Of a DNA stretch of 64,000 nt, positions 1 to 10,732 are shown in pieces. Under the pieces are notes generated by a model. The model saw only the letters and a program-made list of their open reading frames with translations, was not told the DNA's origin and did not search any database. The position numbers were made by a program, and so were the translations under genes. Every line of letters starts with the position of its first letter. Within the stretch, counting starts at the first letter, position 1. The stretch lies in the NCBI GenBank assembly GCA_037577475.1, contig CM075204.1, positions 2,775,001-2,839,000 on the forward strand, written 5' to 3'. This stretch comes from Chaunax sp. Z400. Lineage: Eukaryota > Chordata > Actinopteri > Lophiiformes > Chaunacidae.

Positions 1-2364
1 ATGTGAGCAGGTGATCCATAGAAATCCAGATGCTGATGCGAGCAAACGATCAATAGAAATCCAGATGCTGATGTGAGCAGGCGATCCATAGAAATCCAGA
101 TGCTGATGTGAGCAGGTGATCCATAGAACTTGAAATGCTGATCTGAGCAGGTGATCAATAGATATCCATATGCTAATGTGAGAAGGCGATCGATAGACAT
201 AAGAAACGCTGATCTGAGAAGGTGATCAAAAGAAATACAAATGCTGATGTGAGCGAACGATCAATAGAAATACAAATGCTGAGTGAGCGAACGATCGATA
301 GAAAGACAAATGCTGATGTGAGTAAACGATCAATAGATATCCAGATGCTGATGTGAGCAGGCGATCCATAGGAAAAAAAAAACGCTGTTGTGATCAGGCA
401 ATCGATTGAAATAAAAAAAACGCTGATCTGAGCAGGCGATCTATAAAATTCCAGATGCTGATCCGAGCAGGTGATTCATGGAAATCCAGATGCTGATGCG
501 AGCAAACGATCAATAGAAATACAAATGCTGATGCGAGCGAACGATCAATAGAAATACAAATGCTGATGTGAGCAGGTGATCAATAGGAATCCAAATAGTG
601 ATATGAGCAGGCGGTCCATAGAAATCCAGATGTTGATGTGAGGGAATGATCAATAGAAATCAAGGCCTGATGTTTCCGATGCAAACAGACAATCTATAGA
701 AATAAAAATTTTGATGTTAGGAGGCGATCCAAAAAAAATGCAGATGCTGATGTGAGTGAACGATCAATAGAAAAACAAATGCTGATCTGTGCAGGCGATC
801 AATAGAAATCGAGATGCTCAGGTGAGCAAACGATCAATAGAAATCAAGGCCTGATGTTTCTGATGCAAACAGTCAATCTATAGAAATAAAAATGCTGATG
901 TTAGCAGGTGATCATAAAAAATACAGATGCTGATGTGAGTGAACGATCAATAGAAAACTAGATGCTGTTGTGAGCAGGTGATCAATAGAAAAACAAATGC
1001 TGATGTGAGCAGGTGATCAATAGGAATCCAAAAAGTGATGTGAGCAGGCGGTCCATAGAAATCCAGATGTTGATGTGAGGGAATGATCAATAGAAATCAA
1101 GGCCTGATTTTTTTGATGCAAACAGACAATCTATAGAAATAAAAATGCTGATGTGAGCAGGCGATCCAAAGAAATCCAGATGCTGATGTGAGCGAACGAT
1201 CAATAGAAATAAAATTGCTGATGTGAGCAGGTGATCAATAGAAATTGAGGCCTGATGTGAGCAAACGATCAATAGAAATCCAAATGCTGACGCGAGCAGG
1301 TGATCCATAAAAATACAAATGCTGATGTGAGCGAACGATCAATAGAAATAAAATTGCTAATGTGAGCAGGTGATCAATAGAAATCCAAATGCTGATGCGA
1401 GCGAACGATCAATAGAAATACAAATGCTGATGTGAGCAGGTGATCAATAGGAATCCAAATAGTGATGTGAGAAGGCGGTCCATAGAAATCCAGATGTTGA
1501 TGTGAGGGAATGATCAATAGAAATCAAGGCCTGATTTTTCTGATGCAAACAGACAATCTACAGAAATAAAAATGTTGATGTGAACATGTGATCCATAGAA
1601 ATCCAGATGCTGATACGAGTGAACAATCAATAGAAATACAAATGCTGAGTTGAGCAGAAGTTCCATAGAAATAAAAATGCTGATCTGAGCAGGCGATCAA
1701 TAGAAATCCAAATGCTGATCTGAAAATGCGATCCATAGAAATCCAAATGTTGAGTGAGAGAACGATCAATAGATATCCAAATGCTAATGTGAGCAGGAGA
1801 TCCATAGAAATCCAAATGAAGATGTGAGCGAACGATCAATAGATATCCAGATGCTGATGTGAGCAGGCGATCCATACAAAAAAAAAAAAAAGCTGTTGTG
1901 ATTAGGCAATCGATTGAAATAAAAAACGCTGATCTGAGCAGGCGATCTATAGAGTTCCGGATGCTGATCCGAGCAGGTGATTCACAGAAATCCAAATGCT
2001 AATGTGAGCAGGAGATCCATAGAAATCCAAATGAAGATGTGAGCGAACGTTCAATAGATATCCAGATGCTTATGTGAGCAGGTGATCAATAGAAATCCTA
2101 ATGCTAATGTGAGCAGGTGATCCATAGAAATCCAGATGCTGATGCGAGCAAACGATCAATAGAAATCTAGATGCTGATGTGAGCAGATGATCCGTAGAAA
2201 TACAAATGCTGATACGAGCAGGCGATCAATAGAAATACAAATGCTGATCTGGACATGTGATCCATAAAAATACAAATGCTGATGTGAGTGAACGATCAAT
2301 AGAAATCAAAATGCTGATGTGAGCGAATAATCAATAGAAATCCAGATGCTAATGTGAGCAGGTG

Positions 2365-2522
2365 ACACAGACAAATGTAGTGTATTTAGATCAAAACTAC
2401 AATTAAGGAAGAATTTTTGAATTGACACGATTAGATACAAAGTCCATCTGTAACGGAAATACTGACATTTAATTTTCTTAGTGTCGTCTGACATCACTCT
2501 ATTGTCTGTAATTTGCTCAGAG
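2365..2522. repeat. Non-satellite insert in higher-order repeat, copy 1
   Basis: About 160 bp of AT-rich sequence unrelated to the 35-bp unit, entering after GAGCAGGTGA and leaving at GCTCAGAGTGATCGATC. An almost identical copy lies 2,058 bp downstream. It therefore marks a higher-order repeat unit rather than an independent insertion. No coding signal or recognised family. Confidence 0.8.
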
Positions 2523-4422
2523 TGATCGATCAATAGAAATCAAAATGCTGATGTGAGTGAACGATCAATAGAAATCCGGATGCTAATGTGAGCAGGAGAT
2601 CCACAGAAATCCATCTGCATCTGATGTGAGCGAACGATCAATAGAAAGACAAATGCTGATGTGAGCAGGCGATCCATAGAAATCCAGATGCTGATGTGAG
2701 CAGGTGATCCATAGAAGTTGAAATGCTGATCTGAGCAGGTGATCAATAGATATCCAAATGAAGTTGTGAGCGAACGATCAATAGATATCCAGATGCTTAT
2801 GTGAGCAGGTGATCAATAGAAATCCTAATGCTAATGTGAGCATTGATCCATAGAAATCCAGATGCTGATGCGAGCAAACGATCAATAGAAATCCAGATGC
2901 TGATACGAGCGAACAATCAATAGAAATACAAATGCTGAGTTGAGCAGAAGATCCATAGAAATAAAAATGCTGATCTGAGCAGGTGATCAATATAAATACA
3001 AATGCTGATCTGGAAATGTGATCCATAGAAATCCAAATGCTGGGTGAGCGAACGATCGATAGAAATACAAATGCTGATATGAGCGAACAATCAATAGAAA
3101 TCCAGATGCTGATTTGAGCAGGCGATCCATAGAAATCCAGATGCTAATGTGAGCAGGTGACCCACAGAAATTCAGCTGCTGATGTGAGCGAACGATCAAT
3201 AGAAATCCAGATGCTGATGTGAGCAGGCGATCCATAGAAATCCAGATGCTGATGTGAGCAGGTGATCCATAGAACTTGAAATGCTGATCTGAGCAGGTGA
3301 TCAATAAATATCCAGATGCTAATGTGAGAAGGTGATCGATAGAAATAATAAACGCTGATCTGAGAAGGTGATCCATATAAATAAAAATGCTAATGTGAAC
3401 AGGAGATCCATAGAAATCCAAATGAAGATGTGAGCGACCGATCAATACATATCCAGATGCTTATGTGAGCAGGTGATCAATAGAAATCCTAATGCTATTG
3501 TGAGCAGGTGATCAATAGGAATCCAGATGTTGATGTGGGCGAATGATCAATAGAAATCTAGATGCTGAGGTGAGCAGAAGATCCATTGAAATACAAATGT
3601 TGATGTGAACATGTGATCCATAAAAATCCAGATGTTAATGTGAGCAGGTGATCCATAGAAATCCAGATGCTGATACAAGCGAACAATCAATAGAAATACA
3701 AATGCTGAGTTGAGCAGAAGATCCATAGAAATAAAAATGCTGATCTGAGTAGGCGATCAATAGAAATCCAAATGCTGATCTGAAAATGCGATCCATAGAA
3801 ATCCAAATGCTGAGTGAGCGAACGATCAATAGATATCCAAATGCTAATGTGAGCAGGAGATCCATAGAAATCCAAATGAAGATGTGAGCGAACGATCAAT
3901 AGATATCCAGATGCTGATGTGAGCAGGCGATCCATACAAAAAAAAAATCGCTGTTGTGATTAGGCAATGGATTGAAATAAAAAACGCTGATCTGAGCAGG
4001 CGATCTATAGAGTTCCGGATGCTGATCCGAGCAGGTGATTCACAGAAATCCAAATGCTAATGTGAGCAGGAGATCCATAGAAATCCAAATGAAGATGTGA
4101 GCGAACGTTCAATAGATATCCAGATGCTTATGTGAGCAGGTGATCAATAGAAATCCTAATGCTAATGTGAGCAGGTGATCCATAGAAATCCAGATGCTGA
4201 TGCGAGCAAACGATCAATAGAAATCTAGATGCTGATGTGAGCAGATGATCCGTAGAAATACAAATGCTGATACGAGCAGGCGATCAATAGAAATACAAAT
4301 GCTGATCTGGACATGTGATCCATAAAAATACAAATGCTGATGTGAGTGAACGATAAATAGAAATCAAAATGCTGATGTGAGCGAATGATCAATAGAAATC
4401 CAGATGCTAATGTGAGCAGGTG

Positions 4423-4580
4423 ACACAGACAAATGTAGTGTATTTAGATCAAAACTACAATTAAGGAAGAATTTTTGAATTGACACGATTAGATACAAAG
4501 ACCATCTGTAACGGAAATACTGACATTTAATTTTCTTAGTGTCGTCTGACATCACTCTATTGTCTGTAATTTGCTCAGAG
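4423..4580. repeat. Non-satellite insert in higher-order repeat, copy 2
   Basis: Second copy of the ~160-bp non-satellite segment seen at 2365. It has only a few substitutions by eye (for example AAAGTCCATC in copy 1 against AAAGACCATC here). Satellite on both sides is also collinear with the first copy, which indicates duplication of a ~2.06-kb block. Confidence 0.8.
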
Positions 4581-7323
4581 TGAACGATCAATAGAAATCA
4601 AAATGCTGATGTGAGTGAACGATCAATAGAAATCCAGATGCTAATGTGAGCAGGAGAGCCACAGAAATCCATCTGCATCTGATGTGAGCGAACGATCAAT
4701 AGAAAGACAAATGCTGATGTGAGCAGGCGATCCATAGAAATCCAGATGCTGATGTGAGCAGGTGATCCATAGAAGTTGAAATGCTGATCTGAGCAGGTGA
4801 TCAATAGATATCCAAATGAAGTTGTGAGCGAACGATCAATAGATATCCAGATGCTTATGTGAGCAGGTGATCAATAGAAATCCTAATGCTAATGTGAGCA
4901 CTTGATCCATAGAAATCCAGATGCTGATGCGAGCAAACGATCAATAGAAATACAAATGCTGAGTTGAGCAGAAGATCCATAGAAATAAAAATGCTGATCT
5001 GAGCAGGCGATCAATATAAATACAAATGCTGATCTGGAAATGTGATCCATAGAAATCCAAATGCTGGGTGAGCGAACGATCGATAGAAATACAAATGCTG
5101 ATATGAGCGAACAATCAATAGAAATCCAGATGCTGATTTGAGCAGGCGATCCATAGAAATCCAGATGCTAATGTGAGCAGGTGACCCACAGAAATCCAGC
5201 TGCTGATGTGAGCGAACGATCAATAGAAATCCAGATGCTGATGTGAGCAGGCGATCCATAGAAATCCAGATGCTGATGTGAGCAGGTGATCCATAGAACT
5301 TGAAATGCTGATCTGAGCAGGTGATCAATAAATATCCAGATGCTAATGTGAGAAGGCGATCGATAGAAATAATAAACGCTGATCTGAGAAGGTGATCCGT
5401 ATAAATAAAAATGCTAATGTGAACAGGAGATCCATAGAAATCCAAATGAAGATGTGAGCGAACGATCAATACATATCAAGATGCTTATGTGAGCAGGTGA
5501 TAAATAGAAATCCTAATGCTATTGTGAGCAGGTGATCAATAGGAATCCAGATGTTGATGTGGGCGAATGATCAATAGAAATCTAGATGCTGAGGTGAGCA
5601 GAAGATCCATTGAAATACAAATGTTGATGTGAACATGTGATCCATTAAAATCCAGATGTTAATGTGAGCAGGTGATCCATAGAAATCCAGATGCTGATAC
5701 AAGCGAACAATCAATAGAAATACAAATGCTGAGTTGAGCAGAAGATCCATAGAAATAAAAATGCTGATCTGAGTAGGCGATCAATAGAAATCCAAATGCT
5801 GATCTGAAAATGCGATCCATAGAAATCCAAATGCTGAGTGAGCGAAAGGATCAATAGATATCCAAATGCTAATGTGAGCAGGAGATCCATAGAAATCCAA
5901 ATGAAGATGTGAGCGAACGATCAATAGATATCCAGATGCTGATGTGAGCAGGCGATCCATACAAAAAAAAAAATCGCTGTTGTGATTAGGCAATGGATTG
6001 AAATAAAAAACGCTGATCTGAGCAGGCGATCTTTAGAGTTCCGGATGCTGATCCGAGTAGGTGATTCACAGAAATCCAAATGCTAATGTGAGCAGGAGAT
6101 CCATAGAAATCCAAATGAAGATGTGAGCGAACGTTCAATAGATATCCAGATGCTTATGTGAGCAGGTGATCAATAGAAATCCTAATGCTAATGTGAGCAG
6201 GTGATCCATAGAAATCCAGCTGCTGATGTGAGCGAACGATCAATAGAAATCCAGATGCTGATGTGAGCAGGCGATCCATAGAAATCCAGATGCTTATGTG
6301 AGCAGGTGATCCATAGAACTTGAAATGCTGATCTGAGCAGGTGATCAATAAATATCCAGATGCTAATGTGAGAAGGCGATCGATAGAAATAATAAACGCT
6401 GATCTGAGAAGGTGATCCATATAAATAAAAATGCTAATGTGAACAGGAGATCCATAGAAATCCAAATGAAGATGTGAGCGAACGATCAATACATATCCAG
6501 ATGCTTATGTGAGCAGGTGATCAATAGAAATCCTAATGCTATTGTGAGCAGGTGATCAATAGGAATCCAGATGTTGATGTGGGCGAATGATCAATAGAAA
6601 TCTAGATGCTGAGGTGAGCAGAAGATCCATTGAAATACAAATGTTGATGTGAACATGTGATCCATAAAAATCCAGATGTTAATGTGAGCAGGTGATCCAT
6701 AGAAATCCAGATGCTGATACAAGCGAACAATCAATAGAAATACAAATGCTGAGTTGAGCAGAAGATCCATAGAAATAAAAATGCTGATCTGAGTAGGCGA
6801 TCAATAGAAATCCAAATGCTGATCTGAAAATGCGATCCATAGAAATCCAAATGCTGAGTGAGCGAACGATCAATAGATATCCAAATGCTAATGTGAGCAG
6901 GAGATCCATAGAAATCCAAATGAAGATGTGAGCGAACGATCCATAGATATCCAGATGCTGATGTGAGCAGGCGATCCATACAAAAAAAAAATCGCTGTTG
7001 TGATTAGGCAATGGATTGAAATAAAAAACGCTGATTTGAGCAGGCGATCTTTAGAGTTCCGGATGCTGATCCGAGCAGGTGATTCACAGAAATCCAAATG
7101 CTAATGTGAGCAGGAGATCCATAGAAATCCAAATGAAGATGTGAGCGAACGTTCAATAGAAATCCAGATGCTGATGTTAGCAGATGATCCGTAGAAATAC
7201 AAATGCTGATACGAGCAGGCGATCAATAGAAATAAAAATGCTGATCTGGACATGTGATCCATAAAAATACAAATGCTGATGTGAGTGAACGATCAATAGA
7301 AATCAAAATGCTGATGTGAGCGA

Positions 7324-7328
7324 ATGAT
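7324..7328. repeat. Target-site duplication, left (ATGAT)
   Basis: ATGAT immediately precedes the LINE and is repeated at 10728-10732. Satellite paralogues without the LINE, for example near 4384, read GCGAATGATCAATAG, which is the expected empty site. Confidence 0.8.
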
Positions 7329-7336
7329 TGGTTTTC

Positions 7337-7345
7337 AAGATGGCG
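7337..7345 (+). promoter_or_regulatory. YY1-like site in LINE leader
   Basis: AAGATGGCG lies 9 bp inside the 5' end of the element. It resembles the YY1 core (AAGATGGC), which in mammalian L1 sits at a similar position and helps set the transcription start. Function here is inferred by analogy only. Confidence 0.4.
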
Positions 7346-7467
7346 CCGCGCTAGTGGCAGCCTGTTGCAGCAGCTCCCGCTCACCTTGAGCTTTTTCTGC
7401 ACTATTGTTTGTCTTTTTAACTTTCTTTAAGTTTTCCCTCGCTGTCTTGAGGGGTGCTCTTTGCACT

Positions 7468-7533
7468 ATGGAGGCCAAGCAGTTGATTTTTGCTTTGGCC
7501 TTCTGCGGTTTGTTTATTTCTGTTTCTTCCTGA
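7468..7533 (+). CDS. Short upstream ORF in LINE leader (21 codons)
   Basis: An ATG at 7468 opens a 21-codon hydrophobic frame that stops with TGA at 7531-7533, two bases before the first in-frame ATG of the main ORF (TGACCATGACC). It is too short to be a usual ORF1. It could be a translational regulator, a relic of ORF1, or chance. No family is recognised. Confidence 0.25.
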   Translation: MEAKQLIFALAFCGLFISVSS

Positions 7534-7535
7534 CC

Positions 7536-10505
7536 ATGACCGTGTCTGGGGACCTCGTGCGCTGCCATGGCCCTATTGTTTACAGTAGGGATCAGCTGTT
7601 AGCGCTCCGTAACATAGCGGTGCTGCCCCACGAGAGACCTGATGTCCCCCGAGAGTTGAAACGGAGGAGACGGGGGACCCGTGCCGGAGCCGAGCGTCGT
7701 GCTAGGAGGAGGAGATATCGACCAGTCCTCCCGTCCATCATCATGGGGAATGTGAGATCTCTCCCCAACAAGATGGACGAATTAGCGGCGCTGACCCGGC
7801 ACCAGAGGGAATACCGGGAGTGCAGCATCATGATGTTCACGGAAACATGGCTGACCGCGCTAACTCCAGACAGGGCTGCAGCGCTGGACGGCTTCAAGCT
7901 GTTGCGCGCGGACAGGACGAGGGAGAGTGGTAAGAGGAAAGGAGGAGGGCTGGCAGTGTTTGTGAATGATAGATGGTGTAACTCTGGGCACATCACTATT
8001 AAAGAACAACTCTGCTGTAAGGACATTGAACTGTTAGCAGTTAGCATGAGACCTTACTACCTGCCGCGGGAATTCACGCATGTTATCGCGGTAGCTGCGT
8101 ATATCCCCCCCTCTGCTAACGCTGAAGCAGCCTGTGATGTCGTTCACTCTGTCACAGGCAGGCTGCAGACTCAACATCCACAGGCCCTCCTTCTTATATC
8201 AGGGGACTTTAATCACGCCGCTCCATCTTCCACTCTGCCCACCTTCACCCAGTATGTCACATGCTGCACCAGAGACAATAAAACACTGGACTTACTGTAT
8301 GCCAACACCAAGGAGGCATACACCTCATCAACCCTACCTCCCCTGGGAAGATCAGACCACAACCTGGTTCATCTCCTGCCTGTGTACAAACCTCTCGTAC
8401 ACAGGCAACCAGCTGTGTCCCGCACAGTGAAGAGATGGTCCGACGAGGCTGACGAGGCCTTGAAGGACTGTTTTGGTACAACTGTGTGGCAGGAACTCTG
8501 TGATTCTCATGGGGAGGACATCAACAGTCTCACTGACTGTATTACAGACTATATTAACTTTTGTGTGGAAAACACCGTACCCACCAGGACTGTACGGTGT
8601 TTTTCCAACAATAAACCGTGGATTAACCCTGACATAAAGGCTCTCCTCAAGGAGAAGAAGAGGGCCTTTAAGTCAGGAAATAAGGAGGAGCTGAAGATTG
8701 TACAGAAGGAGCTAAGGAGGAAGATCAGGGAGGGGAAGAACAGCTTCAGGAGGAAGATGGAGGATCAGCTGCAGCAGAACAACACCAGTGGAGTTTGGAA
8801 AGGCCTGAAAAACATCTCTGGCCACAAGGAACCAAACTCCCAGGCTGTGGGGGACCAACAGTGGGTGAATGATCTGAACTTATTTTTCAATAGGTTTGAT
8901 CAGTCATCTGCCCCTCCCCCAGCCCAGCCAAGCCTGCTGCAACCCCCTTCATTGGCACCTCCAGGACACTGCCCCACCCCCTCCTCCACCTCTCTTCCTG
9001 CAACACTCAGCTCACAGCCACCCCCCACTGCTCATCTCATCAGCTCAACACCACCATCCCCCCCATCCACAAACTTCAGCACACAGCCCACCTGCTCCAC
9101 CCTGTCCCTCACAACTCTCCAGGTGAGAGATCAGCTCAGGAAGATGAAGGCGAGGAAGGCTGCGGGTCCGGACGGCATCAGCTCCAGGCTCCTGAAGTCC
9201 TGCGCAGACCAGCTGTGTGGGATAGTTGAACAAATGTTCAACCTGAGCCTGAAGCTGGGGAGAGTGCCACAGATGTGGAAAACATCCTGCGTGGTACCTG
9301 TCCCCAAGACTCCGCACCCCAAGGACCTCAACAGCTACAGGCCGGTGGCTCTAACATCCCACCTGATGAAGACCCTGGAGCGGCTGGTCCTTGTTCATCT
9401 CCGCCCCCTGGTGAGCCCAGCAATGGACCCGCTTCAGTTTGCCTACCAACCTGGCATCGGGGTGGACGACGCCGTCATCTTCCTACAACACCGAGCCCTC
9501 TCTCACCTGGAGAAGCCAGGAAGTACTGTGAGAATCATGTTCTTTGATTTCTCCAGTGCTTTCAACACAATACAGCCTCAGCTTCTGAAGGACAAGCTGG
9601 AGCACACCAGTGTGGACCACCACCTCACATGCTGGATACTGGACTACCTCACCAACCGTCCACAGTATGTGAGGTCACGGGACTGTGTGTCCAACATGGT
9701 TGTCTGCAGTACGGGGGCCCCACAGGGAACGGTCCTGGCTCCGTTCCTCTTCACCCTCTACACTGCAGACTTCCACTACAACTCACCCACCTGTCACCTG
9801 CAGAAGTTCTCTGATGACTCTGCCATCGTCGGCCTCATCACAGATGGGGACGACGGGGAATACAGAGAACTGACGCAGGACTTTGTGGACTGGTGCCAGC
9901 GGAACCAACTCCAGATCAACGCGGTGAAAACCAAGGAACTGGTGGTTGATTTCCGCAGGCACACACACTCCCCCCCGGACCCGGTGAACATTCAGGGAAC
10001 AGACATTGAGATGGTGACATCTTATAAGTACCTGGGTGTTCACCTGAACAATAAACTGGACTGGACAGACAATACCATGGCACTTTATAGGAAAGGCCAG
10101 AGCAGACTCTATCTGCTCAGGAGACTGAGGTCCTTTGGAGTGCAGGGAGCACTCCTCAAGACATTTTACGACACCGTGGTGGCATCAGCCATTTTCTATG
10201 GTGTGGTCTGCTGGGGCAGCGGCATCTCAGTGTCGGACAGGAAAAGACTCGACAAGCTAATAAGGAAGGCCAGCTCTGTCCTGGGATGCCCACTGGACCC
10301 AGTGGAGGTGGTGGGAGAAAGGAGGATGACAACTAAGCTGTCATCAATTATGGACAATCACTCACACCCGATGCGGGACCAAATAACAGCACTGGAGAGC
10401 TCCTTCAGCGACAGGTTGCTTCACCCAAAGTGCGTGAAGGAGCGCTTTCGCAAGTCTTTCCTTCCTGCAGCTGTTAGACTGTATAATCAGCACTGCTCCC
10501 AGTAG
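7536..10505 (+). CDS. LINE polyprotein: AP-type endonuclease plus reverse transcriptase, intact
   Basis: Encodes about 989 residues that nick target DNA and prime reverse transcription of the element's RNA in the nucleus. I chose the first ATG in frame (7536); the frame is open further upstream only with non-ATG codons. An Arg-rich stretch occupies about residues 35-65. The endonuclease spans about 68-290, with Asn in GNVRS (72), the catalytic Glu in FTETW (103), GDFNH (Asp224, Asn226) and SDHNLV (Asp274, His275). A Pro/Ser-rich linker lies at about 450-525. The reverse transcriptase begins near AAGPDGIS (Asp546), with motif A FFDFSSAF (Asp671) and the catalytic FSDD box (Asp760, Asp761). A C-terminal region typical of these LINEs follows. 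No stop or frameshift is visible and all catalytic residues are present, so the copy may be young and possibly active. No ORF1 is seen. Confidence 0.92.
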   Translation: MTVSGDLVRCHGPIVYSRDQLLALRNIAVLPHERPDVPRELKRRRRGTRAGAERRARRRRYRPVLPSIIMGNVRSLPNKMDELAALTRHQREYRECSIMMFTETWLTALTPDRAAALDGFKLLRADRTRESGKRKGGGLAVFVNDRWCNSGHITIKEQLCCKDIELLAVSMRPYYLPREFTHVIAVAAYIPPSANAEAACDVVHSVTGRLQTQHPQALLLISGDFNHAAPSSTLPTFTQYVTCCTRDNKTLDLLYANTKEAYTSSTLPPLGRSDHNLVHLLPVYKPLVHRQPAVSRTVKRWSDEADEALKDCFGTTVWQELCDSHGEDINSLTDCITDYINFCVENTVPTRTVRCFSNNKPWINPDIKALLKEKKRAFKSGNKEELKIVQKELRRKIREGKNSFRRKMEDQLQQNNTSGVWKGLKNISGHKEPNSQAVGDQQWVNDLNLFFNRFDQSSAPPPAQPSLLQPPSLAPPGHCPTPSSTSLPATLSSQPPPTAHLISSTPPSPPSTNFSTQPTCSTLSLTTLQVRDQLRKMKARKAAGPDGISSRLLKSCADQLCGIVEQMFNLSLKLGRVPQMWKTSCVVPVPKTPHPKDLNSYRPVALTSHLMKTLERLVLVHLRPLVSPAMDPLQFAYQPGIGVDDAVIFLQHRALSHLEKPGSTVRIMFFDFSSAFNTIQPQLLKDKLEHTSVDHHLTCWILDYLTNRPQYVRSRDCVSNMVVCSTGAPQGTVLAPFLFTLYTADFHYNSPTCHLQKFSDDSAIVGLITDGDDGEYRELTQDFVDWCQRNQLQINAVKTKELVVDFRRHTHSPPDPVNIQGTDIEMVTSYKYLGVHLNNKLDWTDNTMALYRKGQSRLYLLRRLRSFGVQGALLKTFYDTVVASAIFYGVVCWGSGISVSDRKRLDKLIRKASSVLGCPLDPVEVVGERRMTTKLSSIMDNHSHPMRDQITALESSFSDRLLHPKCVKERFRKSFLPAAVRLYNQHCSQ

Positions 10506-10696
10506 ACCAAACAATTAGTAGTACTGTGAGAATTACTGAGACACTTTTTCTAATAGTACTGTGAATATATTTTTGAGACACTTTACCCCCCTCCTTTATT
10601 GTATTGTATTTTTTAAAAATGTTATTTCCCCTCCTCCTGCTGTGTTTTTTGTACACTGTGCTGCTGCAATATTGTAAATTTCCCCACTGTGGGACT

Positions 10697-10702
10697 AATA
10701 AA
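10697..10702 (+). terminator. AATAAA polyadenylation signal of the LINE
   Basis: AATAAA lies in GGGACTAATAAAGGGATATC, 25 bp before the element's end and just upstream of the ATCTT-repeat tail. This is the usual arrangement at the 3' end of L2/Rex1-like fish LINEs. Confidence 0.5.
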
Positions 10703-10704
10703 GG

Positions 10705-10727
10705 GATATCTTATCTTATCTTATCTT
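10705..10727 (+). repeat. LINE 3' tail, (ATCTT)n
   Basis: About four copies of a 5-bp motif close the element. Short tandem tails instead of poly(A) are usual in the L2/CR1 group, where they form during target-primed reverse transcription. Confidence 0.7.
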
Positions 10728-10732
10728 ATGAT
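10728..10732. repeat. Target-site duplication, right (ATGAT)
   Basis: Direct repeat of the ATGAT at 7324-7328. The satellite resumes immediately as ATGATCAATAGAAATCC, in register with LINE-free paralogues. Confidence 0.8.

Larger units (their letters stand above)
1..7323. repeat. 35-bp satellite array, block 1
   Basis: Tandem units of 35 bp, for example successive GATC starts at 13 and 48. Each has a GATCMATAGAAAT-like part followed by ATGCTGATGTGAGC. Two main unit types alternate irregularly: one ends in AGCAGGYGATCC, the other in AGCGAACGATCAA. A landmark variant with an A-tract and CAATCGATTG or CAATGGATTG occurs at 399, 1907, 3965, 5991 and 7009. The spacing of 2,058, 2,026 and 1,018 bp shows higher-order repeats. 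The unit has no stop in any minus-strand frame, so long minus-strand reading frames appear; I do not regard them as genes. The array runs off the left edge. Confidence 0.95.
7329..10727 (+). mobile_element. Full-length LINE, L2/CR1/Rex1-like (Jockey superfamily)
   Basis: A 3.4-kb non-LTR retrotransposon inserted in the 35-bp satellite. It starts with a GC-rich leader (TTTTCAAGATGGCGCCG), has one long ORF with an AP-type endonuclease and a reverse transcriptase, and ends with an AATAAA signal and a short ATCTT-repeat tail. The 5-bp duplication ATGAT flanks it, so the copy appears complete at both ends. Clade is inferred from domain order, the FSDD box and the tail type; a tree would be needed to separate L2, CR1 and Rex1. 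High GC against the AT-rich satellite makes it stand out. Confidence 0.9.

Noticed and set aside
1087..7097. Minus-strand ORFs of 60-150 codons with SPAHISIWIS-type repeats
   Set aside because: They are the 35-bp satellite read in rotating frames. The same peptides recur at every satellite block, so these are not independent genes.
1..7323. CRISPR-like array of 35-bp repeats
   Set aside because: The repeats are directly adjacent with no spacers, and the context is eukaryotic.
8134..10043. Extra ORFs on both strands inside the LINE
   Set aside because: They are shadows of the long polyprotein frame in GC-rich sequence and have no domains.
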